From assembly GCA_937893415.1 (NCBI GenBank), contig CALBWZ010000347.1:1-9801 (forward strand): a stretch of DNA of 9,801 nucleotides. The letters run 5' to 3'. The position numbers were made by a program, and so were the translations under genes. This stretch comes from an uncultured Comamonadaceae bacterium (GTDB lineage Bacteria > Pseudomonadota > Gammaproteobacteria > Burkholderiales > Burkholderiaceae_C). Below are positions 7,345 to 9,801 of this stretch, in pieces; positions within the stretch are counted from its first letter, which is position 1, and every line of letters begins with the position of its first letter. The notes under the pieces were generated by a model. That model was not told where the DNA came from, did no database searches, and saw only the letters and a program-made list of their open reading frames with translations.

Positions 7345-8073
7345 ATGGTGGCTGCAGTTGCTTTATACGAATCTGTTCAATTGAACAACCGAGATGACTT
7401 AATCGTGGCCCATATGGGCATGGTCAAGCGCGTTGCGTTGCACCTCAAAGCACGGTTACCACCTTTTATGGAAGTAGATGAGTTGGTGCAAGTTGGCATG
7501 CTTGGGTTGATCGAAGCAGCACGCGGTTTTGATGTATCTAAAGGCATTGAGTTTGAAAACTACGCCTACAGCCGTGTGCGCGGTGCCATTATTGATGAAG
7601 TAAGGCGCTTGTCTGCTTTGCCGCGCTCTGCTGTGAGTTTTAACAAACAACACAGTGCGGCGACCCAAGTGTTGGCCTCTGAGCTGGGGCGTACGCCGAC
7701 CCAAGCAGAGATGGCGCAACACATGGGCATGGAGATAAATGATTTCCAAAAAGAGCGTGGACACGCCAAGCGTTTTGAAACCTACTCGATGGAGGTTGTC
7801 AACGACGAGGTGATGAACATGGCGGGTGAAACACACCGACAACCCGAAGCGATTGTTGAGCACAACCAGTTCATGGGCACAGTGACCCAGGCTATTGAAG
7901 ACTTACCCGAGCGCGAGCAACTGATCATGCAGCTGTACTACGTTGAAGAACTTAATTTAAAAGAAATTGGCGACGTGTTGGAGGTGAGTGAATCTAGAGT
8001 CAGCCAGATATTAACCGCCACTGTCAAAAAATTACGCACATCACTCAATATAACTGGCAACTCTACAAGCTAG
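7345..8073 (+). CDS. fliA: Flagellar sigma factor FliA (sigma-28)
   Basis: FliA directs RNA polymerase to late flagellar promoters (flagellin, chaperones, motor and chemotaxis genes) once its anti-sigma factor FlgM has been exported. The 242-residue product shows sigma-70 region 2 at about 18-87 (MVKRVALHLKARLP, DELVQVGMLGLIEAARGFD, FENYAYSRVRGAIIDEVR). Region 3 spans about 90-165 (LPRSA..., ELGRTPTQAEMAQHMGM). Region 4 spans about 180-232, with the helix-turn-helix LNLKEIGDVLEVSESRVSQI. The length matches the family (about 240). The ATG at 7345 is 2 nt after the flhG stop, with AAGGGG ending 8 nt upstream inside the end of flhG. It closes the flhA-flhF-flhG-fliA unit. A likely target promoter lies about 1 kb downstream, before fliS. 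flgM is not in the window. Confidence 0.96.
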   Translation: MVAAVALYESVQLNNRDDLIVAHMGMVKRVALHLKARLPPFMEVDELVQVGMLGLIEAARGFDVSKGIEFENYAYSRVRGAIIDEVRRLSALPRSAVSFNKQHSAATQVLASELGRTPTQAEMAQHMGMEINDFQKERGHAKRFETYSMEVVNDEVMNMAGETHRQPEAIVEHNQFMGTVTQAIEDLPEREQLIMQLYYVEELNLKEIGDVLEVSESRVSQILTATVKKLRTSLNITGNSTS

Positions 8074-8351
8074 TTGGTTAGCCTTCACTGCCACATGGCA
8101 TGTTAATTACAATGATTTTATTGGCAGCCCAAGCCACTTTTGCGACGCTTAACAAGCCGTAAAAGATATTTGACAATGCTTTTGCCTTCGACTCCTGAAA
8201 CTAAGCCCGCTTGGTTTATTGATACGTTCGTACAAGCTGCTCATGGGGCACTCGCCAAGCCTCACAGTGATGTTCATGTGTGAGGTTGTTTTGTTGAACT
8301 GTTGAAGCGGTTGGTGTGAGTCTTGTTTGCCTTGTTTAGGAGTCTGCTTCT
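8074..8351 (+). other. Intergenic region between fliA and the unknown membrane-protein gene
   Basis: This 278-bp gap has no clear promoter or rho-independent terminator. It contains a TGCCA-CA-TGGCA inverted repeat (8089-8100) just after fliA and a weak sigma-54-like sequence (8096-8111, with AC in place of the -12 GC). It also holds a TTGACA hexamer (8170-8175) with no matching -10 box, and a 35-codon ATG ORF at 8176-8283. The ORF reads MLLPSTPETKPAWFID... but has no Shine-Dalgarno, and I do not call it as a gene. Confidence 0.4.
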
Positions 8352-9056
8352 ATGGATAACTTGTTTATTTACTTAATAATTTTAGTTATTTTAGCTATTG
8401 TTGTTGTCTTAATTTACCTGGTCGACAGGGTCAATGCCATTGAAGGGCGCGGCACCGTTGGTGGGTTGGTTTCCCAAGCGGCGGCCATCCTAACCAGTGG
8501 CCCTTCTTTGGACAACGGGTTCAATGGCCTGTCTGGCAAGAATCTGTGGGATACGGCGTGTGGTAAGGCAGAACCGCCACTGGGCACACCTGAACTTGAG
8601 TCGTTTCGCAAACGCTATGAACCTATTTTGAACAAGCATATTTTGGGCTTAATTGAAGATGGTGGGCTTGATGCCGCTGGGGGCACCTCGCGTTCTCCGC
8701 AAGCCACTCGAAGCATCAGCACCTTGCGCGCAAATGTCGAGTCTTGGCTACCACCTCAACATGTAAAGGCTTTGTACAAGGCTGGGTATGAGGCGGCCTC
8801 CAACCCGGCAGATCTGACCCGTATTGCACAAGGCCTAGATGAAACCTGCACGACCTTGTACGCACGCTGTGACATTGATATTGGCCAGCCCTATTCACAA
8901 CGCGTATTCAATGACGCCAGCAGCAACAACGGTGGCGACAAAGGGGACAGTGCCGCAACGCTTCTCGAAGGCCCCCGCGCTGATCCAGCACAAAAGGGTG
9001 TTGATGATCCAGGTGCTGAGAGCGGCGACTTTGAGGTGGACCCCGGTAACCGCTAA
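8352..9056 (+). CDS. Unrecognised membrane-anchored protein in the flagellar locus
   Basis: I do not recognise this 234-residue protein. Residues 4-24 are a strongly hydrophobic segment (LFIYLIILVILAIVVVLIYLV) followed by DRVNAIEGRG. This suggests a single N-terminal membrane anchor or uncleaved signal with the rest on one side. The middle (about 57-186) looks like a folded, mostly helical domain, with GLSGKNLWD (59-67), LESFRKRYEPIL (82-93), ESWLPPQHVKALYKAGYEAA (130-149) and three cysteines (C70, C166, C173). The last 48 residues are Gly/Asp/Ser-rich, acidic and probably disordered. AGGAG ends 9 nt before the ATG, so the start is well supported. The gene stands between fliA and fliS on the same strand and is separated from fliA by 278 bp. 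Location suggests a flagellar or motility role, but this is inference only. Confidence 0.8.
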   Translation: MDNLFIYLIILVILAIVVVLIYLVDRVNAIEGRGTVGGLVSQAAAILTSGPSLDNGFNGLSGKNLWDTACGKAEPPLGTPELESFRKRYEPILNKHILGLIEDGGLDAAGGTSRSPQATRSISTLRANVESWLPPQHVKALYKAGYEAASNPADLTRIAQGLDETCTTLYARCDIDIGQPYSQRVFNDASSNNGGDKGDSAATLLEGPRADPAQKGVDDPGAESGDFEVDPGNR

Positions 9057-9094
9057 TGAACTCAAGATTGACGCACCTATTGCGTTCTTCGCGC

Positions 9095-9121
9095 TAAAGT
9101 TTGTTTTCGCACAGCCGATTC
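9095..9121 (+). promoter_or_regulatory. Sigma-28 (FliA) promoter for fliS
   Basis: TAAAGTTT (9095-9102), an 11-nt spacer and GCCGATTC (9114-9121) match the sigma-28 consensus TAAAGTTT-N11-GCCGATAA at 14 of 16 positions, with exact spacing. Transcription should start a few bases after 9121, giving a leader of about 35 nt to the fliS ATG. It lies just after the stop of the preceding gene, so fliS has its own late-class promoter. Confidence 0.9.
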
Positions 9122-9162
9122 AATAGTTGTCCGGAGTTAGGACTTAACTGGAGATTTCAAAC

Positions 9163-9594
9163 ATGCGAATCAATCACAAAGCGTTAGAGAGTTACGGTGC
9201 CGTCAAGGTTGTGACGGGCGTATCGGGCGCTAACAGCGTGCAACTGATTCAAATGCTGTTTGATGGCCTCTTAGAGAGCTTGTCCACAGCCAAGGGGCAT
9301 ATCACTCACAAAGACATCACTGAGAAGTCTAAAGCCCTGTCACGCGCCGGTCGAATCATACTGGGCCTCCAAAATGCCTTAGATTTCGAAAAAGGGGGTG
9401 AGCTTGCCGCCAACCTCAACGAGTTGTACACGTATGTGACACGTCGGGTGCTTCATGCCAACATGCACAACGACTTGGCTGCAATCGATGAGGTGTATGG
9501 ACTCATGAGTGAAATTCGCCAAGCATGGGAAACTGTTCCATCATTGGTGTCTCCTGCACAATCGCCAATGCAACGCCCTATGTACGCAAATTAA
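9163..9594 (+). CDS. fliS: Flagellin export chaperone FliS
   Basis: FliS binds the C-terminal part of unassembled flagellin in the cytoplasm, prevents early polymerisation and delivers it to FlhA. The 143-residue product fits the family length (about 125-145) and pattern: a Y-x-x-V-K-V-V start, LIQMLFDGLLESL (about 28-40), IILGLQNALDFEKGGELAANL, LYTYVTRRVLHAN, and a final VYGLMSEIRQAWE helix. A short Pro/Ser/Met-rich tail ends the protein. The Shine-Dalgarno GGAG (9150-9153) is 9 nt before the ATG. The sigma-28 promoter upstream makes it a late gene. Unusually, no fliC, flaG or fliD, its common neighbours, is adjacent: the preceding gene is unknown and the following one appears to be convergent. 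Confidence 0.93.
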   Translation: MRINHKALESYGAVKVVTGVSGANSVQLIQMLFDGLLESLSTAKGHITHKDITEKSKALSRAGRIILGLQNALDFEKGGELAANLNELYTYVTRRVLHANMHNDLAAIDEVYGLMSEIRQAWETVPSLVSPAQSPMQRPMYAN

Positions 9595-9637
9595 TCTGAT
9601 CTCGATACACAGCACTGTCTTGTCTATTGCGTCGGAT

Positions 9638-9665
9638 TGCGCAGTTCCAGTTCACAACCTGCGCA
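9638..9665. terminator. Weak inverted repeat between fliS and the convergent gene
   Basis: TGCGCAG (9638-9644) and CTGCGCA (9659-9665) form a perfect 7-bp stem around a 14-nt loop. It sits between the fliS stop and the stop of the apparent minus-strand gene, where a bidirectional terminator would be expected. No T-run follows on either strand and the loop is long, so termination is uncertain. Confidence 0.25.
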
Positions 9666-9694
9666 TCTAAGACACGATGAAGAACTCGATTGAA

Positions 9695-9801
9695 TCAGCC
9701 TAAGGCCAACGCTTCGGTGATGGCATCAACCACGTGGCCAGGCTCTGCGATGCTGCTCACGTGGCCATCAGGCGGCCACCTACAATCAGCGCGATCACCC
9801 C
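9695..9801 (-). CDS. Possible 3' end of a convergent gene, unidentified
   Basis: Read from the right edge on the minus strand, one frame is open for about 34 codons and ends at the TGA at 9697-9695. Its last residues, HVSSIAEPGHVVDAITEALALG, look like a genuine helical protein C-terminus. A second minus-strand frame gives GVIALIVGGRLMAT before a stop at 9759-9757, and this also looks protein-like. The true reading may be either frame, or both may be parts of one frameshifted gene. A 10-bp repeat, CACGTGGCCA, at 9731-9740 and 9758-9767 (27 bp apart) lies inside. The fragment is too short to assign a family. Confidence 0.4.
   Translation of the reverse strand, partial: GDRADCRWPPDGHVSSIAEPGHVVDAITEALALG

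Noticed and set aside
8121..8144. Terminator after fliA (TGGC/GCCA followed by TTTT)
   Set aside because: The stem is only 4 bp and the T-run is short, too weak to call.
8246..8261. GGGCAC...AAGC as a sigma-54 promoter for the gene at 8352
   Set aside because: GG-to-GC spacing is correct, but the -12 half reads AAGC rather than TTGC and the first T of the -24 half is missing.
8839..9126. 95-codon plus-strand ORF overlapping the unknown membrane-protein gene
   Set aside because: Out-of-frame overlap with a gene that has a good start and Shine-Dalgarno; it also runs through the sigma-28 promoter.

Overview
This window is a block of flagellar genes, most likely from a betaproteobacterium of the Burkholderiales type. 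That assignment rests on protein style, moderate GC content and gene order only, since no marker gene is present. Seven genes have recognisable families: fliL (3' end cut by the window), fliK, flhA, flhF, flhG, fliA and fliS. One further gene between fliA and fliS encodes a small unrecognised membrane-anchored protein.

Layout. Bases 1-2747 carry a minus-strand unit transcribed fliK then fliL (hook-length control protein, then basal-body/stator protein); it probably continues beyond the left edge. Bases 2748-2953 are a divergent control region. It holds an exact sigma-54-type -24/-12 element facing flhA, a weaker one facing fliK, an 8-bp direct repeat with copies 50 bp apart, and a GC-rich hairpin in the fliK leader. 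Bases 2954-8073 carry a tight plus-strand unit, flhA-flhF-flhG-fliA. flhF and flhG overlap by 8 nt, and flhG and fliA are 2 nt apart. Bases 8074-8351 are intergenic with one doubtful 35-codon ORF. Bases 8352-9056 encode the unknown membrane protein. A near-perfect sigma-28 (FliA) promoter at 9095-9121 drives a lone fliS (9163-9594). The right edge appears to hold the 3' end of a convergent minus-strand gene that cannot be named.

How the genes work together. FlhA is the export-gate protein of the flagellar type III apparatus. FliK measures hook length and triggers the substrate switch at the gate. FliL supports the stator around the basal body. FlhF (SRP-type GTPase) and FlhG (MinD-type ATPase) set flagellar position and number, usually in polar flagellates. 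FliA is the sigma factor for late genes, and fliS, the flagellin chaperone, carries a textbook FliA promoter. The window therefore contains a sigma factor and one of its likely targets. The sigma-54-like elements suggest a sigma-54/FleQ-type middle tier rather than, or in addition to, the FlhDC scheme common in betaproteobacteria. This is inference from motifs.

No tRNA, rRNA, CRISPR array, insertion sequence or phage gene was seen. The least explained parts are the divergent control region, the unknown membrane protein and the right-hand edge.
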